Shown: one piece after another, positions 1 to 6,541 of the stretch
Position numbering within the stretch: position 1 is the stretch's first letter
Layout: every line of letters begins with the position of its first letter
DNA from: Ottowia massiliensis
GTDB taxonomy: Bacteria > Pseudomonadota > Gammaproteobacteria > Burkholderiales > Burkholderiaceae_C
Direction of reading: 5' to 3'
DNA length: 64,000 nucleotides
NCBI RefSeq assembly: GCF_900240305.1
Contig: NZ_LT964854.1
Span: 2,108,001 to 2,172,000, forward strand
Translations under genes and position numbers: made by a program
Notes under the pieces: generated by a model
Seen by the model: the letters and a program-made list of their open reading frames with translations, nothing else
Told to the model about the DNA's origin: nothing
Database searches by the model: none

Positions 1-269
1 TCCACGTCTTGCCAGGCGGCGGGCAGGCTGGCCAGGGCGCCTTGGGCGGCGGCGCGGTCGGCCACGTCAAACGCCAGGGGCCAAAAGGCTTCAGGCCACT
101 GCGCCCGCAAGGTTTCAAGCCTGTCTGCGCGGCGGCCCGTGCCAATGACGCGCCAGCCCGCTTGCAGCAGTGCGCGGCTGATGGCCTGGCCGAACCCGGC
201 CGTGGCGCCGGTGACCAGGGCGATGGAAGCGGTCGGCGGGGCGGCAGGGCAGGGCGGGGTGGCGGTCAT
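1..269 (-). CDS. SDR-family oxidoreductase, N-terminal part (gene runs off the window)
   Basis: The minus strand opens with ATG at 269 and stays open to the window edge, giving about 89 residues of a short-chain dehydrogenase/reductase. After a Pro/Ala-rich leader comes a beta strand (SIALVTGAT) and the nucleotide-binding glycine motif TGATAGFG, then an alpha helix and GTGRRADRLETL. The GRR arginines after the second strand usually favour NADP(H). This is the Rossmann half only; the Tyr-x-x-x-Lys catalytic motif lies outside the window, so substrate cannot be inferred. The pattern resembles YdfG-like 3-hydroxy acid dehydrogenases, but that is a guess. Confidence 0.85.
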   Translation of the reverse strand, partial: MTATPPCPAAPPTASIALVTGATAGFGQAISRALLQAGWRVIGTGRRADRLETLRAQWPEAFWPLAFDVADRAAAQGALASLPAAWQDV

Positions 270-369
270 GGCTTAAATGAAAAGGCGGGCAAGGCAGCGA
301 TTGTCTCGCCGCATGGCGGCCTGAAAACCGGCAATGGGCGCTGACGGGCGTGGTCAGGCATGGTTTGCA

Positions 370-456
370 TCAAAAGAAGGAGCAAATTTAGGCTGTGAAA
401 AAGGGCGCTTGCGCAATCTGCACTAGGACGTATTGCTATGAATGAAGGAGCGAAAT
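370..456 (+). repeat. Repeat family A copy, plus orientation
   Basis: Starts with AGGAGCAAATTTAGG, carries the core GCACTAGGACGTATTGCTATG and ends AAGGAGCGAAATG. It fills the gap between the divergent SDR promoter side and the 3' end of ubiV. Confidence 0.8.
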
Positions 457-537
457 GAAGGAGTGAAATGCGAGCCGGAATTCAAGGGCGGGATTCGCCA
501 GCCTTTGCATCATCATCTGCCGCAGGCTTGCCGCGCT

Positions 538-1431
538 TTACGCCGTCAGCACCAGGTCCATGCCCGGCTTGCCGTGCCAGTAGCCGTTGCAGGGGGCGGC
601 GGGCAGCAGCGGGCGCAGGGCGTCCAGCGCGCCGGGGGCCGCGCGGCCTTCGTGGCGGGCGTGGTCGAAGGCGGCCACCACCTGATCCATGTGCTGCGAC
701 TGGGGCGAAAGGCGCAGCACGTCCACCCCCAGGGCCAGCAGATCGGGCATGTCGGTCAGCAGGCTGTGGATGCGGGCGGACTGGGTCTGGATGCCGTTGA
801 TGGTGAGAAAGGCCTCGCCCTCGCGCGTGTTCAGCAGCAGGCCGTCCGGGTGTTCAATGCAGCGAAAGCCGCAGTCATCCTTGGGCAGGTTGTAGTGCCG
901 CGCCGTGAAGCACCGCGCCGAAAAGGCCAGCGGCAGGCGGCCAAAGGCGAACACCTCGGTTTGCAGCCCCTCGGGCTTGCCTTGCAACACGGTGGCCAGC
1001 TGCTCGCGCGTCATCTCCAGCGGCATCACCCAGCGGGTGGCGCCCAGGCTGGCCATCCACTCCAGCGCGTCGGCGTTGAACAGGTTCAGGTGCGGCCCGG
1101 CCACGAAAGGCTGCTTGCCCGCCACGCCGCGCACGGCGCCCATGTCGCTGGCCTCCACCATGAATTCGCCGTTGTTCACCAGCTTTTGCATGTTGCCCAC
1201 ATCCGCCGTAGATTCGAGCAGCACCATGGTGGAGAGGATGGGCGTTTTGCCCGCGTCGCGCAGCATGCGGGCAATGTCCAGCCAGTCAGACAGGCGCAGC
1301 TCGTGACGGCGCGAGCAGACGGACTCGCCCAGATAGACGATGTCCACGGGCCATTCGGCGGCGGCCTGGTAGAAGTCAAACACCGTCAGGCGCGGCCAGT
1401 AGTAAAGCAGGGGGCCAAGGGCGAGTTGCAT
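538..1431 (-). CDS. ubiV: UbiV, O2-independent ubiquinone hydroxylation protein (U32 peptidase family)
   Basis: UbiV forms a complex with UbiU that hydroxylates the ubiquinone ring without oxygen, in the cytosol. The start at 1431 (MQLALGPLLYYWP) is chosen because it places the first conserved cysteine at residue 39, as in E. coli UbiV. The other three cluster cysteines follow with family spacing: C-x12-C-x3-C in the stretch ARCFTARHYNLPKDDCGFRC. In UbiV these four cysteines bind a 4Fe-4S cluster. Length is 297 residues, normal for the family. It is the last gene of a cluster with a VOC gene and ubiU upstream on the same strand. A degenerate repeat and about 200 bp separate it from the VOC gene, so it may have extra control of its own. 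Confidence 0.93.
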   Translation of the reverse strand: MQLALGPLLYYWPRLTVFDFYQAAAEWPVDIVYLGESVCSRRHELRLSDWLDIARMLRDAGKTPILSTMVLLESTADVGNMQKLVNNGEFMVEASDMGAVRGVAGKQPFVAGPHLNLFNADALEWMASLGATRWVMPLEMTREQLATVLQGKPEGLQTEVFAFGRLPLAFSARCFTARHYNLPKDDCGFRCIEHPDGLLLNTREGEAFLTINGIQTQSARIHSLLTDMPDLLALGVDVLRLSPQSQHMDQVVAAFDHARHEGRAAPGALDALRPLLPAAPCNGYWHGKPGMDLVLTA

Positions 1432-1520
1432 GGTTTTTTCGTGGGGAGGGTTGCGGAAAATTCCTGCGGGGCGCGGCGCGGCTTGATGGACAAGCGGACA
1501 GGCGGCGCACCCGGAAACAG

Positions 1521-1608
1521 CAAAAAAGAGCAAATTCAGGGCATCAAAAAACGGCATCCCCGCCCAATTGGCGGGGAGATCGTGCGATTGATCGAGGAGC
1601 GAAAAATG
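1521..1608 (+). repeat. Repeat family A copy, degenerate
   Basis: Both ends match the family (AGAGCAAATTCAGGGCAT and CGAGGAGCGAAAAATGG), but the usual CCACTAGGAC core is replaced by a perfect hairpin, CCCCGCC-CAATT-GGCGGGG at 1558-1576. It lies between the VOC gene and ubiV. Confidence 0.5.
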
Positions 1609-1629
1609 GCCCGGAACAAGGCCGCGAAA

Positions 1630-2100
1630 TCACGCGGCGGGCAGCCAGGCCATGGCTTCAATCTTGTGCCCGTCCAGATCGCGCACGAAGCAGCCCCAGT
1701 ACTGCGGGCCGTAGTGCGGGCGCGGGCCGGGCGCGCCGTCATCCGTGCCGCCTGCGGCCAGGGCGGCGGCGTGAAAAGCCTGCACCTGCTGCGGCGAAGC
1801 GGCCAGAAAAGCCACGTGCACGCCATTGGCCGCCTGCGCGCGCTGCCCGTCGCAAGGGGCCTGCACCCAGAACTCGGGGAAGGCGCGGCCATAGGCCACG
1901 GCGCGCTGCGCGCTCAAGTCCATCACGCGGCCCACGCCCAGCGTGGCCAGCACGCGGTCGTAGAAGGCCACGGCCTCCTCAAAGCGGTTGGTGCCCAGCG
2001 AAACGTGAGAGAGGATGGAGGGCGGCGGCGCATCGCTGCCGCCATTGCCGCCACCGTTGCCGCCGCCTACGGGGGGAAAGTTCGCTGCTTCAGTGCTCAT
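1630..2100 (-). CDS. VOC-family (glyoxalase/bleomycin-resistance fold) protein
   Basis: 156 residues. After a Gly/Asn-rich leader the protein reads ILSHVSLGTNRFEEAVAFYDRVLATLG, the typical first beta-alpha-beta unit of a vicinal oxygen chelate domain, and ends YWGCFVRDLDGHKIEAMAW, the typical last strand with a metal-ligand Glu (KIEAM). The first-strand His (SHVSLG) and the late Glu are candidate metal ligands. VOC proteins of this type include lyases, dioxygenases and isomerases; the substrate cannot be read from the sequence. The start lies 16 bp after the ubiU stop, which implies co-transcription, so a role connected with anaerobic quinone synthesis is possible but unproven. Confidence 0.85.
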   Translation of the reverse strand: MSTEAANFPPVGGGNGGGNGGSDAPPPSILSHVSLGTNRFEEAVAFYDRVLATLGVGRVMDLSAQRAVAYGRAFPEFWVQAPCDGQRAQAANGVHVAFLAASPQQVQAFHAAALAAGGTDDGAPGPRPHYGPQYWGCFVRDLDGHKIEAMAWLPAA

Positions 2101-2116
2101 GCCGTTTCCTTTCGCT

Positions 2117-3205
2117 TCATTTCCATGAACGGTGATAGGCCCCCAGCGTGTGCTGCTGGCCTTCTGCCACCTGATCCAGCGCGGTCAGCCAGATGGTCTT
2201 GGGCGTGTACAGGTGCCTTTGCGCCATGCAGTGGTCAATGGCCTGCCGCCACACGCGCGTGACCTGCGCCGAATAAGCCGGGCTGCGCTGGCGGCCTTCA
2301 ATCTTGATGGCGCGCACGCCCATCTGCACCAGCTGGGGCAGCAAATCCAGCGTGTTCAGGCTGGTGGGTTCCTCCAGCGCGTAGTAGCCGTGCTCATCGG
2401 CCACGTCAAAGCGGCCCTTGCACAGCGTGGGGTAGCCCGCGTTCTCATTGGGGCCGTAGCGGTCAATCAGCACGCCATTGAGGCGCGACTCCAGCCCCTT
2501 GGGCGTCTGCGCCCAGCGCACCGCCTTGGCGGGCGAACACACGCCGTGCGTGTTGGGCGACTCGCCCGTGGCGTAAGACGACAGCGCGCAGCGCCCCTCC
2601 ACCATCACGCACAGGCTGCCAAAGCCGAACACCTCGATTTCCACCGGCGTGCGCTGCGTCACCTGCCGCACCTGCTCCAGCGACAGCACGCGCGGCAGCA
2701 CCGCGCGGCGGATGTTGAACTGATCGCGGTAGAGATTGATGGCCTCGTGATTCGTGGCCGAGCTTTGCACCGACAAATGCAGCCGCAAATCAGGATGGCG
2801 CTGCACGGCATAGCGCATCAGCCCCGGGTCGGCCAGGATCACCGCGTCAATCCCCCAGGCCGCCGCCTTGTCCAGCGCCGCCTTCCAGGGCGCGGGGTTG
2901 CTCGCCTGCGGGTAAGTGTTCAGCGCCATCAGCACCTTGCGCCCGCGCTCGTGCGCGTAAGCCAGGCCCGTGAGAATGGCCTTTTCATCAAAGTTCAGCC
3001 CCGCGAAATTGCGCGCATTGGTCGCATCGCGCAGGCCCAGATAAACGCAATCGGCCCCCTCGTCAATCGCCCCTTTGAGCGCCGGCAGACTGCCGGCAGG
3101 GCACACCAGCTCCGGCGCCTTCAGCTCTGGCGCGGCATCGGCATTTTTTGCGGCAGCGTTTTTTGCGGCATCGGCCTGCGGGCGCGCGGCTTCGGCTGTC
3201 TCCAT
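2117..3205 (-). CDS. ubiU: UbiU, O2-independent ubiquinone hydroxylation protein (U32 peptidase family)
   Basis: Partner of UbiV in oxygen-independent ubiquinone biosynthesis. The U32 core begins LVCPAGSLPALKGAIDEGAD. Four cysteines sit at spacing C-x6-C-x16-C-x38-C (in LCVMVEGRC, GVCSP, TLCKGRF), identical to the 4Fe-4S ligands C169/C176/C193/C232 of E. coli UbiU. Two ATGs compete: one at 3214 directly abuts GGAGG (3215-3219) with no spacer, while the one at 3205 has a 9-nt spacer, so 3205 is preferred. The Ala/Asp/Lys-rich stretch of roughly 30 residues before the core is longer than usual for the family. The promoter region carries two FNR-type palindromes, as expected for an anaerobically needed enzyme. 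Confidence 0.94.
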   Translation of the reverse strand: METAEAARPQADAAKNAAAKNADAAPELKAPELVCPAGSLPALKGAIDEGADCVYLGLRDATNARNFAGLNFDEKAILTGLAYAHERGRKVLMALNTYPQASNPAPWKAALDKAAAWGIDAVILADPGLMRYAVQRHPDLRLHLSVQSSATNHEAINLYRDQFNIRRAVLPRVLSLEQVRQVTQRTPVEIEVFGFGSLCVMVEGRCALSSYATGESPNTHGVCSPAKAVRWAQTPKGLESRLNGVLIDRYGPNENAGYPTLCKGRFDVADEHGYYALEEPTSLNTLDLLPQLVQMGVRAIKIEGRQRSPAYSAQVTRVWRQAIDHCMAQRHLYTPKTIWLTALDQVAEGQQHTLGAYHRSWK

Positions 3206-3241
3206 CGTGGTCATCCTCCATCAAGGCTGAAATGAGGGCAT

Positions 3242-3283
3242 ACCTTATGGGCGGAGCAATACCCATTTTTTGATTTCAATCAA
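3242..3283 (-). promoter_or_regulatory. FNR-type box and -10 element of the ubiU promoter
   Basis: TTGATTTCAATCAA at 3270-3283 is a perfect match to the FNR/Anr consensus TTGAT-N4-ATCAA. Reading toward ubiU, TAAGGT at 3247-3242 can serve as the -10 element. A start of transcription at about 3235 would put the centre of the box (3276.5) at -41.5, the standard class II FNR activator position. The spacing is calculated from the sequence; activation by FNR is inference from the family consensus. Confidence 0.75.
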
Positions 3284-3312
3284 AGCATTGAAGCTGCGGT
3301 TTTGGCTTTATT

Positions 3313-3326
3313 TTGACTTGGGTCAA
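3313..3326. promoter_or_regulatory. Second FNR-type box upstream of ubiU
   Basis: TTGACTTGGGTCAA is a perfect palindrome fitting TTGAY-N4-RTCAA. It lies 43 bp, about four helical turns, upstream of the first box, so both would face the same side of the DNA. It could also act on the first lipoprotein gene at 3533, about 200 bp away on the other strand. Confidence 0.65.
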
Positions 3327-3424
3327 GTCAAAGACGGCGAATTTAATATTTGTCAATACGAATGAAGCCTCCGGGAACAAGCCTTTGCATATCAATAATG
3401 CCGTCGCAGAATCGCGTGCGCATG

Positions 3425-3532
3425 TTAGAAACGAGATGTTGCAAGCGGCAATGACTTTGCTCCATGCCTGAAACGGCCAATTTGGCGTCCCGGTTTTTGT
3501 TTTTTTTTACTCTGATTCGGAGGTGAAAGTTG
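3425..3532 (+). pseudogene. Strongly decayed remnant of a discoidin-like gene end, leader of lipoprotein copy 1
   Basis: By eye this stretch aligns with 6440-6530: both share GC-AGCGGCAAT, CATGC-TGAA-CGGCCAAT and ATTCGGAGGT in the same order. In the younger copy the sequence still encodes the end of a discoidin-type domain (see 6383). Here it carries stops and a T-rich insertion, so only the ribosome binding site is still useful. Confidence 0.45.
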
Positions 3533-4849
3533 ATGACTGCAAAAACATGGCATTCCAGCAGCGCCCTGATGGCGGCTGTGCTGGCCGCCTGCCTGGCGGC
3601 GGGCTGCGGCGGCAGCGATTCGGGGCCTGAAACACCCACGCCAACCCCCACACCAACTCCTACGCCAACTCCGAGTCCTGCGCCGACACCAACTCCGACG
3701 CCCACGCCACAGCCAAATGCCCAGCTCAAATTCGAGCTGCTGACAGGCACGGCCATGGCTGATCTGAATCATTGCCAGTCCACAGACGGCCCGGCCAGCG
3801 AAGCGCGGTTTTCCTATCTGGAGCGCATCGTTGTTTACAAGGACGCGATTTATCTGGTCGAAACGGGCAATGGCTGCCTGAAAGATGATTTTTCCACGCC
3901 CCCTGCGCAGCAGGCGCAGAAAATGCCGCCGAAAATCAGGAAACTGAGCGGTGGAAAAGTGGAAACAGCGCTCTCGCTTTTCAGCCCGGAAGTATTGGAT
4001 CGGCAGGGCGCCATGGCAAGGTTTCCCGGCGGTTTTTACCGTGACGAGAAAAGCGGCGCATTCTACGTGGCGGGCTATGCCGCCGCGAGATTCAAATACA
4101 ACCACATGATGGGCAAAGAAAGGATGGACTGGTATGACAAGGCCGGCGCATGGAATTATTTTGTTCCGGGCATTTTCAAATATGAAGGAAATGCGGCGGG
4201 CGAAAACAACTTGCTGGCAGGCATGCCGGGCAAAAGGCCCGAGTTTCTTTTGGATGATCGCGGCTTTGTGGATGGGCGCGGCAAAATGGCGCAGTTTCAG
4301 GCGCCGCATAATCTGGAAGTTGATGCTTCCGGCCTGCTTTACGTGATTGACGGCGGCGATTACACGCACATTCGCACCATCAACAGCAGCGGCGAAGTCA
4401 AAACGCTGAACGGCTACCGGCAGTGGTATATCCGGGCGCTGGATGCCGACCGCCAGGGCCATATTCATGCGCTGGCGGAAACAAGCTCCAAATCATTTGC
4501 ATGGCACCGGCTTTCGGATGGCTCGAAAACCGATATCGATTTAAGGCCAGATGAGAGGGCTGAGTTCACTCCCAGGCCACGAAAGGTAATCGCCTTTACG
4601 GTGCTTGACAATGAGATTGTGCTGGCGGATCGATGGGTTGAGCGCGGCGCCAGCGTTTTGTATCGCGTATCCAGCCAGGGGGTGATCAAACAATTGACGG
4701 GAACCCGCCCGCCAGCCTCGCTGGACGACTTTGTCAAGCACCCTGACCAGTTTGCTTTGCCACCCGTGCAGCACCTGAAATACGGCGTAGACGGCAATCT
4801 CTACATCGTGCTGGAGCAAGGCGTTTTGATCGCCCGCGATTTCCGCTGA
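3533..4849 (+). CDS. NHL-repeat lipoprotein, tandem copy 1
   Basis: 438 residues. The start ATG follows GGAGG (3519-3523) by 9 nt. An N-terminal signal peptide ends in the lipobox LAAGC, so the protein should be lipidated and envelope-anchored. Next is a Thr-Pro-rich linker (about residues 34-60), then a domain with NHL-type propeller blades; the clearest reads GRGKMAQFQAPHNLEVDASG followed by LLYVIDGGD and a HIRTI strand. NHL propellers usually bind partners or ligands; no catalytic motif is seen. Two close paralogues follow on the same strand, and all three share the same C-terminal 20 residues. Function unknown. Confidence 0.85.
   Translation: MTAKTWHSSSALMAAVLAACLAAGCGGSDSGPETPTPTPTPTPTPTPSPAPTPTPTPTPQPNAQLKFELLTGTAMADLNHCQSTDGPASEARFSYLERIVVYKDAIYLVETGNGCLKDDFSTPPAQQAQKMPPKIRKLSGGKVETALSLFSPEVLDRQGAMARFPGGFYRDEKSGAFYVAGYAAARFKYNHMMGKERMDWYDKAGAWNYFVPGIFKYEGNAAGENNLLAGMPGKRPEFLLDDRGFVDGRGKMAQFQAPHNLEVDASGLLYVIDGGDYTHIRTINSSGEVKTLNGYRQWYIRALDADRQGHIHALAETSSKSFAWHRLSDGSKTDIDLRPDERAEFTPRPRKVIAFTVLDNEIVLADRWVERGASVLYRVSSQGVIKQLTGTRPPASLDDFVKHPDQFALPPVQHLKYGVDGNLYIVLEQGVLIARDFR
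3632..3709 (+). repeat. Thr-Pro coding tandem repeat, copy 1 (78 bp)
   Basis: Runs of ACN-CCN codons encode a TP linker with one SPAP interruption. The same segment is 54 bp in copy 2 and 114 bp in copy 3, so it varies in length in whole codons. Confidence 0.85.
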
Positions 4850-4933
4850 TTCAGCAGCCCGGCATTCTTTGCGTGCAATACGCCTTGAATTCCGGGCATT
4901 TGTTTTTTCATATTTTTGTGGAGGTTGAAATTT

Positions 4934-6229
4934 ATGGCTACTAAAACATTGCATTCTGTCAGCGCCCTGATGGCGGCTGTGCTGGCCGCCTGCCTGGCGG
5001 CGGGCTGCGGCGGCAGCGATTCGGGGCCTGAAACACCCACGCCGACGCCAACTCCTACGCCTACTCCGACACCCACGCCTACGCCACAGCCAAATGCCAA
5101 ATTCAAATTCGAGCTGCTGGCGGGCGTGGCGCAGGCTGATTTGAAGCATTGCCAGTCCACAGACGGCCCGGCCAGCGAAGCGCGGTTTTCCTATCTGGAG
5201 CGCGTTGTTGTTTACAAGGACGCGATTTACCTGACGGAAACAGGCGGCGCCTGCCCAGAGAGGCGCTATTTCTCCACGCCTGTGCCAGCCGCCATGACGC
5301 CCGATCAGGAAGCGCGGCAGGTGGCGCCGAAAATCAGGAAACTGAGCAAGGGAAGGGTGGAAACGGCGCTTTCTCTGTATAACCCGGATTCACCAGCCCG
5401 GCAGCGCGCCATGGCAAGGTATCCCGGCGGTTTCCATCGCGATGAAAAAAGCGGCGCGTTTTACGTGGCAGGCTATGCGGCCACACGAATCATCTATAAC
5501 TATGGGCCAAATAGCGAAATATCAGACTGGTATGACAAGGCCGGTGCATGGAATTATTTCGTTCCGGGCATTTTCAAATATGAAGGAAATGCGGCGGGCG
5601 AAAACAACCTGCTGGCAGGCATGCCGGGCAAGAGGCCCGATTCCTTTGTGGATGGGCGCGGCAAAATGGCGCAGTTTCAGGCGCCGCATGATCTGGAAGC
5701 GGATGCTTCCGGCCTGCTTTACGTGATTGACGGCGGCGATGACACGCGCATTCGCACCATCAGCAGCAGCGGTGAAGTCAAAACGCTGGACGGCTACAGG
5801 AAAAATATCCGGGCGCTGGATGCCGACCGCCAGGGCCATATTCATGCGCTGGAGGAAATAGTCAGTGGCTCAAGTTATGTATGGCACCGGCTTTCGGATG
5901 GCTCGAAAATTGATTTCAGACTGAGGCCGAATGAGGTGGGCGAGCTTTCTCCCAGACTGCGAACAGTGGATGCCTTTACGGTGGTTGGCGATGGCATTGT
6001 GCTGGCGACCCACACGGTGACAGGCGGCCCCAGCACTCTGTATCGCGTCTCCAGCCAGGGCGTGGCCACCCAATTGACGGGTGAGCAGGCTCCCGCCACG
6101 CCGCAGGATTTTCTGGAGCATCCGGAACGATTCCGTCTACCGCCCGTGCAGCACCTGAAATACGGCGCGGACGGCAATCTCTACATCGTGCTGGAGCAAG
6201 GCGTTTTGATCGCCCGCGATTTCCGCTGA
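4934..6229 (+). CDS. NHL-repeat lipoprotein, tandem copy 2
   Basis: 431 residues with the same plan as copy 1: signal peptide with lipobox LAAGC, short TP linker, NHL-type propeller. GGAGG at 4920-4924 gives a 9-nt spacer to ATG, as in all three copies. It differs most from the others between the linker and the first blade (a CPERRYFSTPVPAAMTPDQEA segment replaces KDDFSTPPAQQA) and in the last third. The middle segment PDSFVDGRGKMAQFQAPHD is shared with copy 3 rather than copy 1. About 140 bp after its stop is duplicated after copy 3. Function unknown. Confidence 0.85.
   Translation: MATKTLHSVSALMAAVLAACLAAGCGGSDSGPETPTPTPTPTPTPTPTPTPQPNAKFKFELLAGVAQADLKHCQSTDGPASEARFSYLERVVVYKDAIYLTETGGACPERRYFSTPVPAAMTPDQEARQVAPKIRKLSKGRVETALSLYNPDSPARQRAMARYPGGFHRDEKSGAFYVAGYAATRIIYNYGPNSEISDWYDKAGAWNYFVPGIFKYEGNAAGENNLLAGMPGKRPDSFVDGRGKMAQFQAPHDLEADASGLLYVIDGGDDTRIRTISSSGEVKTLDGYRKNIRALDADRQGHIHALEEIVSGSSYVWHRLSDGSKIDFRLRPNEVGELSPRLRTVDAFTVVGDGIVLATHTVTGGPSTLYRVSSQGVATQLTGEQAPATPQDFLEHPERFRLPPVQHLKYGADGNLYIVLEQGVLIARDFR
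5033..5086 (+). repeat. Thr-Pro coding tandem repeat, copy 2 (54 bp)
   Basis: Shortest of the three TP linkers, made of ACN-CCN codon pairs. Confidence 0.85.
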
Positions 6230-6373
6230 TTCGCCGCTGGCGCGCCTGCCCCTTTGGCCGCCCGTCCCGGCGCAAGCGGCTGAAGGGTTGCACGGTCGTT
6301 TGTGCCAGAGGCCGCGCCTGGGCGGAATTTGCGCAATCAGCGTTGCCATTTTGTTTTGTCGAACGGGCAAAGC
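6230..6373 (+). repeat. Downstream flank of copy 2, duplicated at 7878-8019
   Basis: Both flanks share CCCCGGCGCAAGCGGCTG (CCC/TCC variants), GAGCCAGAGGCCGCG-like and GGGCGGAAT...CAGCGTTGCC blocks and GACGGGCAAAGC-like ends. The duplicated unit therefore includes 3' flank as well as the gene. No gene is seen in it. Confidence 0.7.
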
Positions 6374-6382
6374 CAGGGCTGA

Positions 6383-6541
6383 AATACCTGCGAATCCCAT
6401 CGCCTACAAAATACGACCGATCAGTTTGACCTGACGCCCTATTACATTCCTGCCAGCGGCAATTACCGCTACATCATGCTTGAAGCGGCCAATATGGCAT
6501 CGTGGCTTTCTTATTCGGAGGTTGAAGTTTATGGCTACTAA
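6383..6541 (+). pseudogene. C-terminal remnant of a discoidin-like (F5/8 type C) carbohydrate-binding protein
   Basis: An open frame without a start, running from just after a TGA (6380) to TAA at 6539-6541, encodes about 50 residues ending ASGNYRYIMLEAANM...SEVEVYGY. The pattern RYIML...LSYSEVEVYG is the standard last two strands of a discoidin / galactose-binding domain. No upstream part remains: the flank of copy 2 precedes it. The last 11 bp overlap the start of lipoprotein copy 3, and the GGAGG that serves copy 3 lies inside its SEV codons. It is a gene fragment, not a functional gene. Confidence 0.65.

Noticed and set aside
442..2262. Long plus-strand open frame of 606 codons
   Set aside because: It is antisense to ubiV and the VOC gene, is rich in Gln/His/Ala/Arg as expected for a shadow frame in GC-rich DNA, and matches no family.
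3343..3756. Minus-strand frame encoding GVGVGV repeats
   Set aside because: Reverse reading of the Thr-Pro codon repeats; no ribosome site or start context.
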